Of a stretch of DNA of 64,000 nt, positions 32,595-42,686 are shown in pieces. The notes below the pieces were generated by a model, which was not told where the DNA came from, searched no databases, and saw only the letters and a program-made list of their open reading frames with translations. Source of the stretch: Marinobacter lipolyticus SM19 (GTDB lineage: Bacteria; Pseudomonadota; Gammaproteobacteria; Pseudomonadales; Oleiphilaceae); the NCBI RefSeq assembly GCF_000397065.2, contig NZ_KE007317.1, positions 376,969 through 440,968 of the forward strand. The letters run 5' to 3'. The stretch's first letter is position 1, and every line of letters begins with the position of its first letter. The translations under genes were made by a program, and so were the position numbers.

Positions 32595-33689
32595 TCAGAG
32601 TTGACCAAGAACCGGCGTCGAAACCTCCACATCGCCATTCTGACCACGATGGCGCAGATAGTGGTCCATCAGCACAATGGCCATCATTGCCTCGGCAATC
32701 GGGGTTGCCCGTATACCTACGCAGGGGTCGTGACGCCCGGTCGTAATAACCTCCACGGGATTGCCGTGAACATCAATACTCCGGCCAGGCAGCCGCAGGC
32801 TCGAGGTCGGTTTCAGGGCAATGCTTGCCACAATCGGCTGGCCGGAAGAAATACCGCCCAGCACACCACCGGCGTTGTTGGACAAGAACCCTTCAGGCGT
32901 CATCTCATCCCGGTGTTCGGTGCCTTTCTGCTCAATACACCCGAAGCCGGCGCCGACTTCCACACCCTTTACGGCGTTAATGCTCATCAGCGCATGGGCA
33001 AGATCGGCATCCAGGCGATCAAAAATCGGCTCACCCAGCCCGGGTGGAACACCTTCAGCCACCACATTAATCCTGGCACCAATGGAATCACCTTCCTTCC
33101 GCAAGGCATCCATATAGGATTCCATCTCCGCCACCTTGTCAGCGTCAGGACAAAAGAAGGGATTCTGGTGCACCTGATCCCAATCTAACTTCTCCGCCTT
33201 GATTGGTCCCAGTTGTGACAGGTAACCGCGAATCCGGATACCCAGACGCTGTTCAAGAAACTTCCTGGCCACTGCACCAGCGGCTACGCGCATGGCAGTT
33301 TCACGGGCCGACGACCGGCCACCGCCCCGATAATCGCGAATACCGTACTTGTGGGCGTAGGTGTAATCAGCGTGCGCCGGGCGGAACTGCTCGGAGATTT
33401 TGGAGTAATCCTTGGACCGCTGATCGGTGTTTTCGATGACCAGTCCAATCGGTGTCCCCGTGGTCTTTCCTTCAAACACACCAGACAGGATTTTTACTTC
33501 ATCCGCCTCACGGCGCTGGGTAGTGTGTCGGGAGGTGCCTGGCTTGCGGCGATCCAGATCCTGCTGCATGTCCTCCTCGGACAGCTCCAGCCCCGGAGGG
33601 CAACCGTCGATGATGCACCCTAAAGCGGCCCCGTGACTTTCACCAAAAGTGGTGACTGTGAACAATTTTCCGAAGGTGTTTCCCGACAT
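32595..33689 (-). CDS. aroC: Chorismate synthase
   Basis: Converts EPSP to chorismate with reduced FMN, the last common step of aromatic synthesis. N-terminus [20 protein letters not shown] and signatures [29 protein letters not shown] and [18 protein letters not shown] are all family-specific. 364 residues. It lies between prmB (36 bases after the prmB stop) and the MFS gene; prmB-aroC-MFS is a recurring order in gammaproteobacteria. Confidence 0.97.
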   Translation of the reverse strand: MSGNTFGKLFTVTTFGESHGAALGCIIDGCPPGLELSEEDMQQDLDRRKPGTSRHTTQRREADEVKILSGVFEGKTTGTPIGLVIENTDQRSKDYSKISEQFRPAHADYTYAHKYGIRDYRGGGRSSARETAMRVAAGAVARKFLEQRLGIRIRGYLSQLGPIKAEKLDWDQVHQNPFFCPDADKVAEMESYMDALRKEGDSIGARINVVAEGVPPGLGEPIFDRLDADLAHALMSINAVKGVEVGAGFGCIEQKGTEHRDEMTPEGFLSNNAGGVLGGISSGQPIVASIALKPTSSLRLPGRSIDVHGNPVEVITTGRHDPCVGIRATPIAEAMMAIVLMDHYLRHRGQNGDVEVSTPVLGQL

Positions 33690-33725
33690 GATTCAGTATC
33701 TTATCCAGGGTTTATAAAAAGGTTC

Positions 33726-34628
33726 TCAGGATTTTCCCTGCCACTGGCGAAGGTCTTCGGCGGTCACCAGAAAGACGCCGTCACCACCATTTTCGAAATC
33801 CAGCCAGGTCATTGGCAAATCCGGATACGTCTGCTCGAGTGCGACCCAGCTATTGCCCACTTCAACAATGAGCAGTCCGCCCGGATTCAAATGATCCGCC
33901 GCCCCGGCAATGATCCGGTGGGCAATCTCAAGACCATCATTCCCGGCTGCCAATCCAAGCTCTGGTTCATGGCGATACTCCTCCGGCATGCCCGCCATAT
34001 CCTCGGCGTCGACATAAGGCGGATTGCTCAGGATAACGTCATAACGTTCCTCAATGCCGTCGAATACATCTGATTGCACGGTGCGTACCCGATCAGTCAA
34101 CTCGTGAAGCTCGATGTTGGATCGGGCGACCTCCAGGGCATCCGATGATATATCCGAGAGATCGACTTCTGCCTCTTCAAATATTGTCGCGGCTCCTATG
34201 CCGATGCAGCCACTACCTGTGCAAAGGTCAAGAATGCGTGTCACCGGGAGTTCGCCAAGCCAGGGTTGAAGGCCGCGTTCAATTAGCTCTCCAATGGGAG
34301 AGCGTGGAACCAAAACGCGCTCATCCACATTGAACGGCATGCCCATAAACCAGGCTTCCCCCAATAGATAAGCCAGGGGTACCCGTTCTTCAATCCGTCT
34401 GCGCATGCGACTGATGATGAGTTCCCGCTCTTCCCGGATCAGACGCGCGTCGAGAAACAGCGTGTTGTTCTCCAGAGGCAAGTGCAGGCTGCGCATCACC
34501 AACTGCACGGCTTCGTCCCACACGTTGTCAGTGCCATGACCGAAATACAAATCTGAAGCGGAGAACCGGGAAGAAACGTACCGCAGGAAATCCCTGACGG
34601 TATGCAGGTCATCAATAGGGCTGGTCAC
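33726..34628 (-). CDS. prmB: Ribosomal protein uL3 N5-glutamine methyltransferase
   Basis: Methylates a glutamine of ribosomal protein L3 with SAM. The SAM motif [13 protein letters not shown] and the catalytic NPPY motif ([14 protein letters not shown]) are present, with the PrmB-specific region [20 protein letters not shown]. The frame is open further upstream (to 34718), but homologues begin at about the GTG at 34628 ([17 protein letters not shown]), which has AGGA upstream; this gives 300 residues. An ATG at 34670 is an alternative. Confidence 0.93.
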   Translation of the reverse strand: MTSPIDDLHTVRDFLRYVSSRFSASDLYFGHGTDNVWDEAVQLVMRSLHLPLENNTLFLDARLIREERELIISRMRRRIEERVPLAYLLGEAWFMGMPFNVDERVLVPRSPIGELIERGLQPWLGELPVTRILDLCTGSGCIGIGAATIFEEAEVDLSDISSDALEVARSNIELHELTDRVRTVQSDVFDGIEERYDVILSNPPYVDAEDMAGMPEEYRHEPELGLAAGNDGLEIAHRIIAGAADHLNPGGLLIVEVGNSWVALEQTYPDLPMTWLDFENGGDGVFLVTAEDLRQWQGKS

Positions 34629-34717
34629 GTAGCTCGGATTCCTGTGTGAAGATGCGTTTCTGACCGGCATTATACGCTGTTTGGCCAGCACACTGCAGCC
34701 CCGCTTACCCAACGGCA

Positions 34718-35908
34718 TTACATTGCCATGGGGCCAGAGCTGGTGCGATTCTCTTCATAGCGATCCAGAGCTGCCGCCATTCGCTCTCTTCCCAGCTGAA
34801 TCAGCTCTGGAGCCTTGTGGTAATCGTAGCTGCGCGACGCGTTTTTCGGCACGTTGACCAGCAAATCCGGTGGGTAGCCGGCGATCTTGTACTGGACAAG
34901 GGCGCTTTGCATGGTTTCGATAGTCAGGTTCATGACATCGAACTTCCCGATGCCCAGCTTGTCCCAATCGATGGTTTCATGAGCCAAGTCCGGATCGTCC
35001 TGAACCTTGTCTACCCGTTTTTTTTCGACAGCCTTGCTGATTTTATCCTCGGGACTGTCGCCTGGCGCCACTCCCACTTTGCGACTACTGAAGGTCTTGA
35101 TCGCATCCCAGTCAAACCAACGGGACGCTTTTTCGCGGATGACGTCCATCCATTCTTCCGTTTCACCTTCCTCCAGCTCACCAGCCTCATTGAAGCCGGC
35201 GTCAGGAATCCGGCGACGCCTGTCATCCTCACCACTGAGATTCACCGCCACGATCATGTCAGCATGGGAGGAAATCGTGGGAATGATGGGAAGTGGGTTC
35301 AACAGCGCACCGTCCACGAGCACCCGACCGTTAAGCACCAGTGGCGTCACCACGCTGGGAATGGCAACGGACGCGCGGATAGCCTGATCCAGAGGGCCTT
35401 CCTGAAACCATATTTCCTTGTGTGCCAGCAAGTCCGTCGCCACGGCGGTATAGGCGATAGGCAAATCCTCAACACGGATATCGCCGAGCATTTCCCGCAC
35501 AACGGAAAAGATTTTCTCACCACGTATCGCACCGACAGAATTGAAAGTCACGTCAAGAAGTTTCAGGACATCAAACTGCCCCAGTCCTGTCACCCAATCC
35601 TTGTAGTCCTTCATCTTTCCGGCCGCATACATGCCACCGACCAAGGCCCCCATGGAGCACCCGGAGATAGCGACAATCTCGTAGCCTCGTTCCTCCAGAA
35701 CTTCAATGGCTCCAATATGGGCGTAACCGCGCGCACCGCCACTTCCCAGAGTCAGGGCTACAGTTTTTCCCTGCCCCGGCTTCATGGGTTTCTTTTCAGA
35801 TGATTGAGATGCTTCCGCCACAGTAACCTCAGCATCCTTAACGACGGCAGAGGCACCATCGGTAGGGGGTTCCGTTTTATCGGAATGGTTGTCTGTCGGT
35901 TTACTCAC
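34718..35908 (-). CDS. Patatin-like phospholipase (RssA family)
   Basis: Predicted serine lipid hydrolase with a Ser-Asp dyad. Visible: oxyanion-hole glycines ([15 protein letters not shown]), nucleophile Ser in SGCSMGAL (about residue 85) and the dyad Asp in [12 protein letters not shown]. The 396-residue protein has a hydrophilic N-terminal extension of about 45 residues and a C-terminal extension. I start at the GTG at 35908, eight bases after GAGG, rather than the GTG at 35917. It overlaps the DUF4892 gene stop by 8 bases. No signal peptide; substrate unknown. Confidence 0.88.
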   Translation of the reverse strand: MSKPTDNHSDKTEPPTDGASAVVKDAEVTVAEASQSSEKKPMKPGQGKTVALTLGSGGARGYAHIGAIEVLEERGYEIVAISGCSMGALVGGMYAAGKMKDYKDWVTGLGQFDVLKLLDVTFNSVGAIRGEKIFSVVREMLGDIRVEDLPIAYTAVATDLLAHKEIWFQEGPLDQAIRASVAIPSVVTPLVLNGRVLVDGALLNPLPIIPTISSHADMIVAVNLSGEDDRRRRIPDAGFNEAGELEEGETEEWMDVIREKASRWFDWDAIKTFSSRKVGVAPGDSPEDKISKAVEKKRVDKVQDDPDLAHETIDWDKLGIGKFDVMNLTIETMQSALVQYKIAGYPPDLLVNVPKNASRSYDYHKAPELIQLGRERMAAALDRYEENRTSSGPMAM

Positions 35909-36830
35909 CCGGCCCACCTCGTATCACGACAATCTCAACACGATCACCCTGACGTTCGGGAGACGGGATAATGATTGCCGGACCAACAGTAATCAGCGTC
36001 TGGCGATTCCTGGAGACTCCACTTTTATCGAGTACCTGCGACAGAGACTCCATGGCATTCCGCGCCCGCGCCATGGCATCCTCCAGCGGTTCATTTTCAC
36101 CCAGTGAGGCATACCCTGTTAACACAACTGAGGCGCCATCTTCGTCTGCCCAGCTATTCAGAATCCGCCGGTCACTGGCACTCCAATCGAAGCTGTGTGT
36201 GACGCCTCCTTGCCAGGGCACAATGATAGGGCCCCGAATACGGGCACTGGCCGAATCGAGGCCGGGAATCGCTCCGCCCTCGCTGGTTTCCAGATGCTCC
36301 ACCCATACGTATTCTCGCTGCGTACCACGTGTAACGGTATAAATCAGGGTAAGCCAGGTCTTGCCGGATTCTCCGACCGCTGCCGCAACCAGATAATCCT
36401 GATCGGAATCGCGTCCATACAATGTCGACTGATCAAAAATCTGATTCGCCCAGACATTACTGCGACCGCAATCGCGACCACTGCACTCAAACAACACCTG
36501 GGCACCCCGTGCCTGCAATATCCTCTGGTAATGTGCGCGTGCTTCACCGCGACTGGCATCCCGGTTGACCTGATAGAGACGCCCTACGCCTGTGACCGGA
36601 ATTCTTGCCATTTTCTCCGAGCGGATCTGATTATTTATCTCCCGGACCGGGCTGAAAAGAACCAGATGGCCAGAAGAGACTACCGGCTCTTCGTCTTCCA
36701 GTGAGGACTGGGGATAAGCAGCCGGAAACGCCGCAAGGTCGCCGTTGGTGGTCTGTGCCACGACCGGATGAGAACCTGCTAATACCAGAAATCCCACGAT
36801 AAAACCGTTCAATAGCCCTTTAAACATCAT
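35901..36830 (-). CDS. DUF4892 exported protein with OmpA-like C-terminus
   Basis: Periplasmic or outer-membrane protein of unknown function. Signal peptide in the first 25 residues (MMFKGLLNGFIVGFLVLAGS). The DUF4892 region follows (HLVLFSPVREINNQIRSEK, YQRILQARGAQVLFECSGRD), and the C-terminus (TGYASLGENEPLEDAMARAR ...) resembles an OmpA/MotB-type fold. The two cysteines in FECSGRDCG could form a disulfide. About 309 residues from the ATG pair at 36830/36827; a longer frame exists but would run into the hydrolase gene. Coupled to both neighbours by short overlaps. Confidence 0.8.
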   Translation of the reverse strand: MMFKGLLNGFIVGFLVLAGSHPVVAQTTNGDLAAFPAAYPQSSLEDEEPVVSSGHLVLFSPVREINNQIRSEKMARIPVTGVGRLYQVNRDASRGEARAHYQRILQARGAQVLFECSGRDCGRSNVWANQIFDQSTLYGRDSDQDYLVAAAVGESGKTWLTLIYTVTRGTQREYVWVEHLETSEGGAIPGLDSASARIRGPIIVPWQGGVTHSFDWSASDRRILNSWADEDGASVVLTGYASLGENEPLEDAMARARNAMESLSQVLDKSGVSRNRQTLITVGPAIIIPSPERQGDRVEIVVIRGGPGE

Positions 36831-37740
36831 GGCTGATAAATTCCCTGATTGCATGACTGACAGGTTCAATATCACCGTCGAAATGACAGTGATGACCACC
36901 AGGTACCGTCACGGTTTCCATCCGGGGAATGGCCTTAAGGCGGGGCTCCCATCCCTTTCGATGGGACAGTAAGCCATTCTCGGCTCGGATAAACAGAGTA
37001 CGTGTACTGACCTTGCGAAGACTCGCCAGCACCTGCGATTCCTCCAGCATCATGATAGAAGGATGACGGAGTCTTGGATCAGTACGCCAGACAAAGCCAC
37101 CATCGACCGCTTTCATGTTGCGAGGGATGAGTGTCAACGCAGCTTCGGGAGATAGCGGGCTCAGCCCCCCTTCCCTTGCTTTGGCAGCGGTCTGGGGATC
37201 GGGATAAACCACGGACTTGCCCGACCCGGTCATTCTTTTCCTGATGGCCTGGCGCAATTTCGGAATAGTATCCTCCGGTGGCCGGCTGATCGGGCCCAGA
37301 CTGTCAATCATCACCAGATTCCGGACGTGCTCCGGAAACGCCGCCGCGTACAGGACACACACAATCCCGCCCAGAGAATGCCCGATCAGGTCCACCTTGT
37401 GCCCAGGCGCATGATCAAAATAATGTTCGATCAGCTCTGCCAGGTCGGCTACGTAATCCATCAGCAGATAACTCTGGCCGTCCGGACGATGACCGGAGTG
37501 CCCGTGGCCCGCCATGTCGATGGCATACACTTCCCGTCCACGTGGCAGCGCCGGCGCCAGATGAGCAAATGTCAGACTGTTATCCAGCCAGCCATGAAGC
37601 ATCAGGATCGGACACGAGTCGCCAGAATTTTCGCTGGCAGGCCAGCGCAGACCCGCCAGCTCGATGTTTTTCAGAGGCCAGTTCACCTCTTCAGGAGTCG
37701 CCTCTACGGCCGCTTTCGGGGATAACACAATGTCATTCAT
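36820..37740 (-). CDS. Alpha/beta hydrolase
   Basis: A 306-residue alpha/beta-hydrolase with the oxyanion motif LMLHGWLDNSLTF, the nucleophile elbow GHSLGG and a terminal His in PGGHHCHFD. The region AIDMAGHGHSGHRPDGQSY is typical of esterase-like members. No signal peptide, so cytosolic. The substrate cannot be read. It overlaps the DUF4892 gene by 11 bases and follows the PilZ gene by 22, so the three are likely co-expressed. Confidence 0.87.
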   Translation of the reverse strand: MNDIVLSPKAAVEATPEEVNWPLKNIELAGLRWPASENSGDSCPILMLHGWLDNSLTFAHLAPALPRGREVYAIDMAGHGHSGHRPDGQSYLLMDYVADLAELIEHYFDHAPGHKVDLIGHSLGGIVCVLYAAAFPEHVRNLVMIDSLGPISRPPEDTIPKLRQAIRKRMTGSGKSVVYPDPQTAAKAREGGLSPLSPEAALTLIPRNMKAVDGGFVWRTDPRLRHPSIMMLEESQVLASLRKVSTRTLFIRAENGLLSHRKGWEPRLKAIPRMETVTVPGGHHCHFDGDIEPVSHAIREFISHDV

Positions 37741-37762
37741 TAAAGGATCAGTTCACCTGCGG

Positions 37763-38122
37763 TTACATGGTGTGGGTCGGTCGGTCGGAGCTCAGGGAGC
37801 CTGCCAGATAGGACTCGATCTTGGTCCGCGCGGTCTCATCATCGCCATTGAACTGGACTCCAATACCCGCGGCGCGGTTACCCTGCGCACCTTTGGGGGT
37901 AATCCAGATCACTTTACCGGCAACCGGTATTTTCTCGGGTTCATCCATCAGGTTCAGCAACAGAAACACTTCGTCCCCGAGCTGGTACTGTTTCTGGGTC
38001 GGAATGAACAGTCCACCTTGCCGGATGTATGGCATGTACGCCGCGTACAGTACGGCTTTGTCCTTTATGGTAAGGGTCAGTATGCCACTTCGTGCGCCAA
38101 AGCCGGGGCCCATAGTTAACAC
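37763..38122 (-). CDS. pilZ: PilZ-domain protein
   Basis: Small cytosolic protein of 119 residues with a single PilZ fold (YAAYMPYIRQGGLFIPTQK, DEVFLLLNLMDEPEKIPVAG, AAGIGVQFNG). It resembles PilZ of P. aeruginosa, needed for type IV pilus assembly, which lacks the RxxxR c-di-GMP motif; I see no such motif here either. It lies downstream of holB, the classical holB-pilZ neighbourhood. The second ATG (residue 4, MGPGFGARSG) is an alternative start. Confidence 0.88.
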   Translation of the reverse strand: MLTMGPGFGARSGILTLTIKDKAVLYAAYMPYIRQGGLFIPTQKQYQLGDEVFLLLNLMDEPEKIPVAGKVIWITPKGAQGNRAAGIGVQFNGDDETARTKIESYLAGSLSSDRPTHTM

Positions 38123-38167
38123 CTTTCTATCTGGCTGAGAAACATTGTTACTTTGTTGGATTACGAT

Positions 38168-38195
38168 GTCGGATGAAGGCTTCGGCTTATCCGAC
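38168..38195. repeat. REP-like hairpin (GTCGGAT family)
   Basis: GTCGGAT and ATCCGAC are perfect inverted complements around a GGCTTCGGC-containing loop. It lies in the 166-base holB-pilZ gap. It shares its stem with the two hairpins at 46646-46725. Confidence 0.6.
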
Positions 38196-38288
38196 TTACT
38201 GTTCGAGACTGAAAATTATCTGATATTTCGCAATCATAGCAGCAGTTGGCCAAAATCGCTCTCTCTGCCCCCCCCAGCGGTTGTCGGT

Positions 38289-39320
38289 TCAGGCCGGCGC
38301 CCGTTTACGGGGCATCAATGCCTGCCACGCGATCAGCAGCCTGCCTGCCTCAAGCTCCGGATTAACGTTGTAGACAGCCGCGGAACGTGTCTCGTGAATC
38401 AGCTCCAGGATCTGGTGCGCACACCACGGCGGGTTGGATTTGGCGAGATAATTCAGCATCTCTGCTGCATCCGTATCCCTTGGCGTGCCATTGGCACTGA
38501 TCCTGGCCAGATCCGCTGCCCAGCTTTCAAACAATCCCAGGGCGCCTTCCAGCCCGAGAGCCTTGAACGGCTTGGCGGCTTCGCCTACCGTCAGCTGGCC
38601 TTTCATGAACTGACGGAATTGATTCAGGGCCTGATCCCGCAACGTCAGGTAATCCCCTGTCAGGTACTCATAGGCCAGTCTCGGCGTGTTGCCGGACAAC
38701 GTCAGTGCTTTGCCGCACAACTCCGCGGAGGGACGGTCCGCTTCATCCAGTTTCATGACTTCAGTTGCCAACCAACGAGCTGCAGCATCGCCATCCGGAA
38801 TGGCAATCAACAGGGTCTGGCAGCGGGATCGGATGGTCGGCAGAATCGGGCGCCCGCTTTCCTGCAACAGCAGGAGCACCACATCGTCGGAAGGCTCTTC
38901 CAGGGTCTTCAGCAAAGCGTTCGCAGAGTTGATGTTCAATTGATCTGCACGATCAATGATCGCTACCTTGCGTTGTCCGACCTGTGGAGACGATACGGCG
39001 AACGACGACAGTGCCCGAATCTGATCCACCTTGATCATCCGTGACTTTTCGGGGCTATAAACGCGGATATCCGGATGGGTACCAGCCGCCACCAGCTCAC
39101 ACTGTTTACAGCCGCCACATGGTTGAAGACCATGATCATCATCATGGGCAGGCCGATCACAGATCAGTAATCCGGCAACGCCATCGGCAAACATCCGCTT
39201 ACCAACGCCACGCTCGCCCGTCACCAGTAACGCATGAGGTAGCCGGTTTTCACCCAGACGTTTCTGCAGACTTTGCCAGGCATCGTGGAGCCAGGGCATG
39301 GACACTTCGGATGGATTCAA
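38289..39320 (-). CDS. holB: DNA polymerase III subunit delta'
   Basis: Clamp-loader stator. Shows the AAA+ core with a degenerate P-loop (TGERGVGKRM) and the zinc-binding cysteines (LICDRP ... PCGGCKQCEL). SSPQVGQRKVAIIDRAD and NALLKTLEEP are family motifs. The start is a TTG at 39320 (LNPSEVSMPWLHDAWQ) seven bases after AAGGG; a GTG at 39359 would overlap the transglutaminase gene, and an ATG at 39299 lacks a good site. 343 residues. tmk, often next to holB, is not here. Confidence 0.93.
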   Translation of the reverse strand: MNPSEVSMPWLHDAWQSLQKRLGENRLPHALLVTGERGVGKRMFADGVAGLLICDRPAHDDDHGLQPCGGCKQCELVAAGTHPDIRVYSPEKSRMIKVDQIRALSSFAVSSPQVGQRKVAIIDRADQLNINSANALLKTLEEPSDDVVLLLLQESGRPILPTIRSRCQTLLIAIPDGDAAARWLATEVMKLDEADRPSAELCGKALTLSGNTPRLAYEYLTGDYLTLRDQALNQFRQFMKGQLTVGEAAKPFKALGLEGALGLFESWAADLARISANGTPRDTDAAEMLNYLAKSNPPWCAHQILELIHETRSAAVYNVNPELEAGRLLIAWQALMPRKRAPA

Positions 39321-39333
39321 CCTGTTACCCTTT

Positions 39334-41430
39334 TTAGTGGCGGTGAGTCGCGGTTTCACCAGACTCGGAGGTATCCCGCAACATCTGTTTACGCATAGTG
39401 ATCAGTAAACGCCCCATTTTTTCCCGTGACTGGCGCTGATCCGCTCGCGGTTCGCTGCCATAGTAATGCTTGTTTACCATTCGGGCAAAAGCTCTGGCGG
39501 CTCCCCCGGCCCGGGGGCTCGCCGAACCAATACGCTCGGCCAGCTGCGCGGGCGTCTCCCCAAAGCGCACCGGAATACCCGCACGTTCACAAAGCCTGTA
39601 CCAGCGTCGGATTAGCCGCATGACAGGATCACGGGAAGTTGAGCTACGCATTTGCCAGCTGGAAAACCCTCCGGCAACCAATAGGGCGAACCCGACTATG
39701 CCCGCTGTCGCATAGCCCAACTCTTTCAACCCGAACCCTCCGGGCAAACGGGACATCAAATCCATCTGGGATTGGCCCTGGTAGCCCACCACCCAGCGTT
39801 GCCACTGATAGTTGATACGGTCCAGTTGCAGGGACGCCCACTGGAGTACAGCCATGTTGCCGTACCGTTGCGGTGACGCCCAGTCATTCTCAAGAAATGA
39901 GCCTTCTTCGGCCACGGCATCCCGCAATCCGGACTCAATCCGGTCAGGTGCTATGGCGGCGGTCGGATCCACACGCACCCAGCCTTGACCTTCGATCCAC
40001 GCCTCGACCCAGGCATGGGCATCGTACTGACGAACGACAAGATACTCGTTACCCGCACCCGGATCCCCTCCCTGATATCCCACGATTACTCGGGCGGGTA
40101 TGCCAGCGGCTCGCAACAGGAACGTTGTCGCACCTGCGTAGTGGGCGCAGAATCCCCGTTTTTCATCAAACAGCAGAGCATCAATGCCGTCTTGAGGCAT
40201 CGTAGGAGGTCGCAGGGTGTAATAGTATGCCTGTTGTCGGAACCGGGACATCAGCGCCCCAACCAGGGCTTCAGGGGTGGGGTTGTCTGCCTTCATTTCT
40301 TCCGCCAGGGCTCGCGCTCGCGGGTTACCGCTTCCGGGCAACTGCAGGTATCGGCGTAAAGTTTGCGGATCCTCTGCTACGGCATTCTCGCTGTCGCCAC
40401 CTTGCAACTCCATACGATAACGAACGGTCGTGTCGGCTGGGCGGCGGAAACGGAACAAGCCCTCGTCTGTCGGCACCACGTTATTGGAAACAGCTACAGA
40501 ATCCTCCAGCACAAAGGCCCAACGCTCGTCCGTGGGCTCCATCAACACATCGTACTGGCCAGGCGTCAGGTTGCCCACGCCGCCATCGACAGACACGCGA
40601 CCCGGTCTCCGGAAGGGCTCCCCCTGACCCTGACGCCAGGTCTCCCCATCCAGATAGTCCAGGATCAACCCCCGCCAATAACGGTCCCTATACGCGGGCA
40701 GTTCGCCACCGAAGGTAGCGCGGAATGCTCTCTCACTGCTCTGTGCGAGGTTGGAGATATCTCCGGGGCGCATGGTGTCACTGATACCAGAGCGCGCCTC
40801 TCCGGATACCAGAGGCACACTCCAAAGCGGAGCCACACGCGGAAAAAATAAGAACAGCAATACGACAACGGGCAACGTTTTCAGCAGCATCATGCCCAAA
40901 CGACCCCAGCCGGAACGCATGGACTCCGGTAAATCCGGAGCATTCAACGTCTGAAGCCCCACCAGCAAAAAACCGACTGCCAGCAGATTCAGCGCCGCCC
41001 AGTGGATCTCCTGATGGAACAGGAAATTGACCGTTGCCAGGTACACCAGGATGAAAAACAGCACATAGAAATCCCGGGTGGATCGGGTTTCCAGCCACTT
41101 GAGTCCCACAGCGAGGACGAAGAAAGAGGCTGCCGTATCCACCGTAAACCGTCCCTGTACCGTGGCAACGTAAATGGCAATCACCCCCAGCATGATCGCG
41201 GTTCTCGTCCATTTTCCCGGCAAACGGACACGACCGGACTGAGCCAGCCAACGCCAGCCCGCAAGGGCAACACAACTGGCAATCAGCCACACCGGTAGTC
41301 GGTCCCATTGCGGCACCAGTAGCAACGCAAAACTGGCGATCACCCAGATCAGCGCCCTGCTCGGCAGTGCTGGAACTTCTGCTCCAGAAAAGCCTGACAC
41401 CTCATAATTACCGGGAAGTGTTGCCATCAA
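39334..41430 (-). CDS. TgpA-type membrane transglutaminase
   Basis: Inner-membrane protein of 698 residues. N-terminal hydrophobic segments (about 25-200, five to six helices), a periplasmic transglutaminase-like domain with the triad Cys428 (KRGFCAHYAGA), His472 (YDAHAWVEAW) and Asp488 (VRVDPTAA), then one more helix (about 585-605) and a cytosolic DUF4129-like tail. P. aeruginosa TgpA is essential and periplasmically active. It overlaps the DUF58 gene by four bases (ATGA), the conserved DUF58-tgpA pair. Confidence 0.9.
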   Translation of the reverse strand: MMATLPGNYEVSGFSGAEVPALPSRALIWVIASFALLLVPQWDRLPVWLIASCVALAGWRWLAQSGRVRLPGKWTRTAIMLGVIAIYVATVQGRFTVDTAASFFVLAVGLKWLETRSTRDFYVLFFILVYLATVNFLFHQEIHWAALNLLAVGFLLVGLQTLNAPDLPESMRSGWGRLGMMLLKTLPVVVLLFLFFPRVAPLWSVPLVSGEARSGISDTMRPGDISNLAQSSERAFRATFGGELPAYRDRYWRGLILDYLDGETWRQGQGEPFRRPGRVSVDGGVGNLTPGQYDVLMEPTDERWAFVLEDSVAVSNNVVPTDEGLFRFRRPADTTVRYRMELQGGDSENAVAEDPQTLRRYLQLPGSGNPRARALAEEMKADNPTPEALVGALMSRFRQQAYYYTLRPPTMPQDGIDALLFDEKRGFCAHYAGATTFLLRAAGIPARVIVGYQGGDPGAGNEYLVVRQYDAHAWVEAWIEGQGWVRVDPTAAIAPDRIESGLRDAVAEEGSFLENDWASPQRYGNMAVLQWASLQLDRINYQWQRWVVGYQGQSQMDLMSRLPGGFGLKELGYATAGIVGFALLVAGGFSSWQMRSSTSRDPVMRLIRRWYRLCERAGIPVRFGETPAQLAERIGSASPRAGGAARAFARMVNKHYYGSEPRADQRQSREKMGRLLITMRKQMLRDTSESGETATHRH

Positions 41431-42452
41431 CCGACCTCCCCGATCACTGTCGTGCCATCAGTCTGTGCCCTGGAACCAAAAGCGCTCGTGGAATCATCCC
41501 GCGGCTTATCCAGGCCAAACACCGCAAGGCTTTTAAGACAACGGTTGACATGAGCGGGTCCGGCATCCGGATCAATAACCTGGCCCGGCAGATTCAGTCC
41601 AAACGGTGTGCCTGTCTGGCCGCGTTCAATAACCAAAGCCGTCAGATAGCTGATTCGCAATTCCTGATCCACGCCAGGGAATGCATGGTAATCAATCCAG
41701 TGGGGACTGCCCTGCTCACCCTCCCAGTCTGCAATCACCATCTGGCCGGTACGCGCAAAGCGTTTCCATAAAACACGTTGAGCCAGATCCCCTTCCCGCC
41801 AGGGCCGCATGTCAGCATGGTCGTTACCGTCGATGGCGCGGGCGGTTTCCTGATCATCACCGTCAGATACTGTACTCATCGCGTCCGGCGCAGGCACTGG
41901 CCGCGGATAAGCAATACCAAAGGACGCCGGCCGGACCCAGGACCACGCCTTGAGCAGTCCGAATGGAAAGCGGGTCTCCACCCGGACTCGATCGGGACGG
42001 AAATACCCACGTTGCGGGCTTTCCGCCGACAACACCAGATCACCAGCCTGTCCAGCCGGTACGTGCTGCTGACTCAGGGTGTGCTCATCGAAACTCAGGG
42101 AAATTGCAACAGCGTCGTGCTTACCTGACACCGCGCGAAATCGGAATGGAATCCGATCACCGCAAAACCCCTCGCCGGCCTGAACAAGGGTAAGTTCCAG
42201 ATCTGCAAGATTGCGGTGTGTCTGGTGCATGGCAGCCACCATAATGGCGCCGAGCATAAAGGTCAGCAGGTAGATCAGACTGTTCTGATAGTTGATGCCG
42301 GTAATCAGCATTACCAGCAGCAATAGGCCAAACACCACACCCGGTCCGGTCGGCAAAATGAAAATATTTCGCTGGCTGAATACCTGCTTATCCGCTCGGG
42401 GAATCCTGCGATTAACCCAGCGCTGCCAGCGCGAACGAAGTGCCTGAAACAT
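41427..42452 (-). CDS. DUF58 domain-containing protein
   Basis: A 341-residue protein with two adjacent membrane helices (about residues 30-65) and a C-terminal DUF58 (vWA-related) domain; DHADMRPWREGDLAQRVLWKR is the family's signature region. DUF58 proteins usually partner a MoxR AAA+ ATPase encoded just upstream and a transglutaminase downstream. The transglutaminase is here, but upstream of this gene (42453 onward) the strand switches and no moxR gene is present. Function unknown. Confidence 0.88.
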   Translation of the reverse strand: MFQALRSRWQRWVNRRIPRADKQVFSQRNIFILPTGPGVVFGLLLLVMLITGINYQNSLIYLLTFMLGAIMVAAMHQTHRNLADLELTLVQAGEGFCGDRIPFRFRAVSGKHDAVAISLSFDEHTLSQQHVPAGQAGDLVLSAESPQRGYFRPDRVRVETRFPFGLLKAWSWVRPASFGIAYPRPVPAPDAMSTVSDGDDQETARAIDGNDHADMRPWREGDLAQRVLWKRFARTGQMVIADWEGEQGSPHWIDYHAFPGVDQELRISYLTALVIERGQTGTPFGLNLPGQVIDPDAGPAHVNRCLKSLAVFGLDKPRDDSTSAFGSRAQTDGTTVIGEVG

Positions 42453-42563
42453 AAAGGTCCTGTTAGCTACCCCAGGGTGCCCCGGGAAAATCGGCCGTCT
42501 ATATAACCATCTTTACTACGATATTTATAACAATACTGAAAATACACCGATAGTGGTCACAAT

Positions 42564-42594
42564 CCCGCGACAAATCCCTTGAATTTGTGTCGGG
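42564..42594. promoter_or_regulatory. Imperfect 12-7-12 inverted repeat upstream of the exported-protein gene
   Basis: CCCGCGACAAAT and ATTTGTGTCGGG pair with two mismatches around a seven-base spacer. It lies in the 234-base divergent gap between the DUF58 gene and the exported protein at 42687, 92 bases before that ATG. It could be an operator for either gene or a leader hairpin. Nothing else stands out in this gap. Confidence 0.3.
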
Positions 42595-42686
42595 CAATCC
42601 GAATACTGATTATAAAGGGAGCAGACTGATTGCAGTGTTATCAGGCATACCTCCTACATCGTGGATCACAGCCAGGGGGCTATACC

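Noticed and set aside
34817..35803. 328-codon plus-strand frame opposite the patatin gene
   Set aside because: Antisense shadow; the minus strand has the catalytic GxSxG and DGA motifs.
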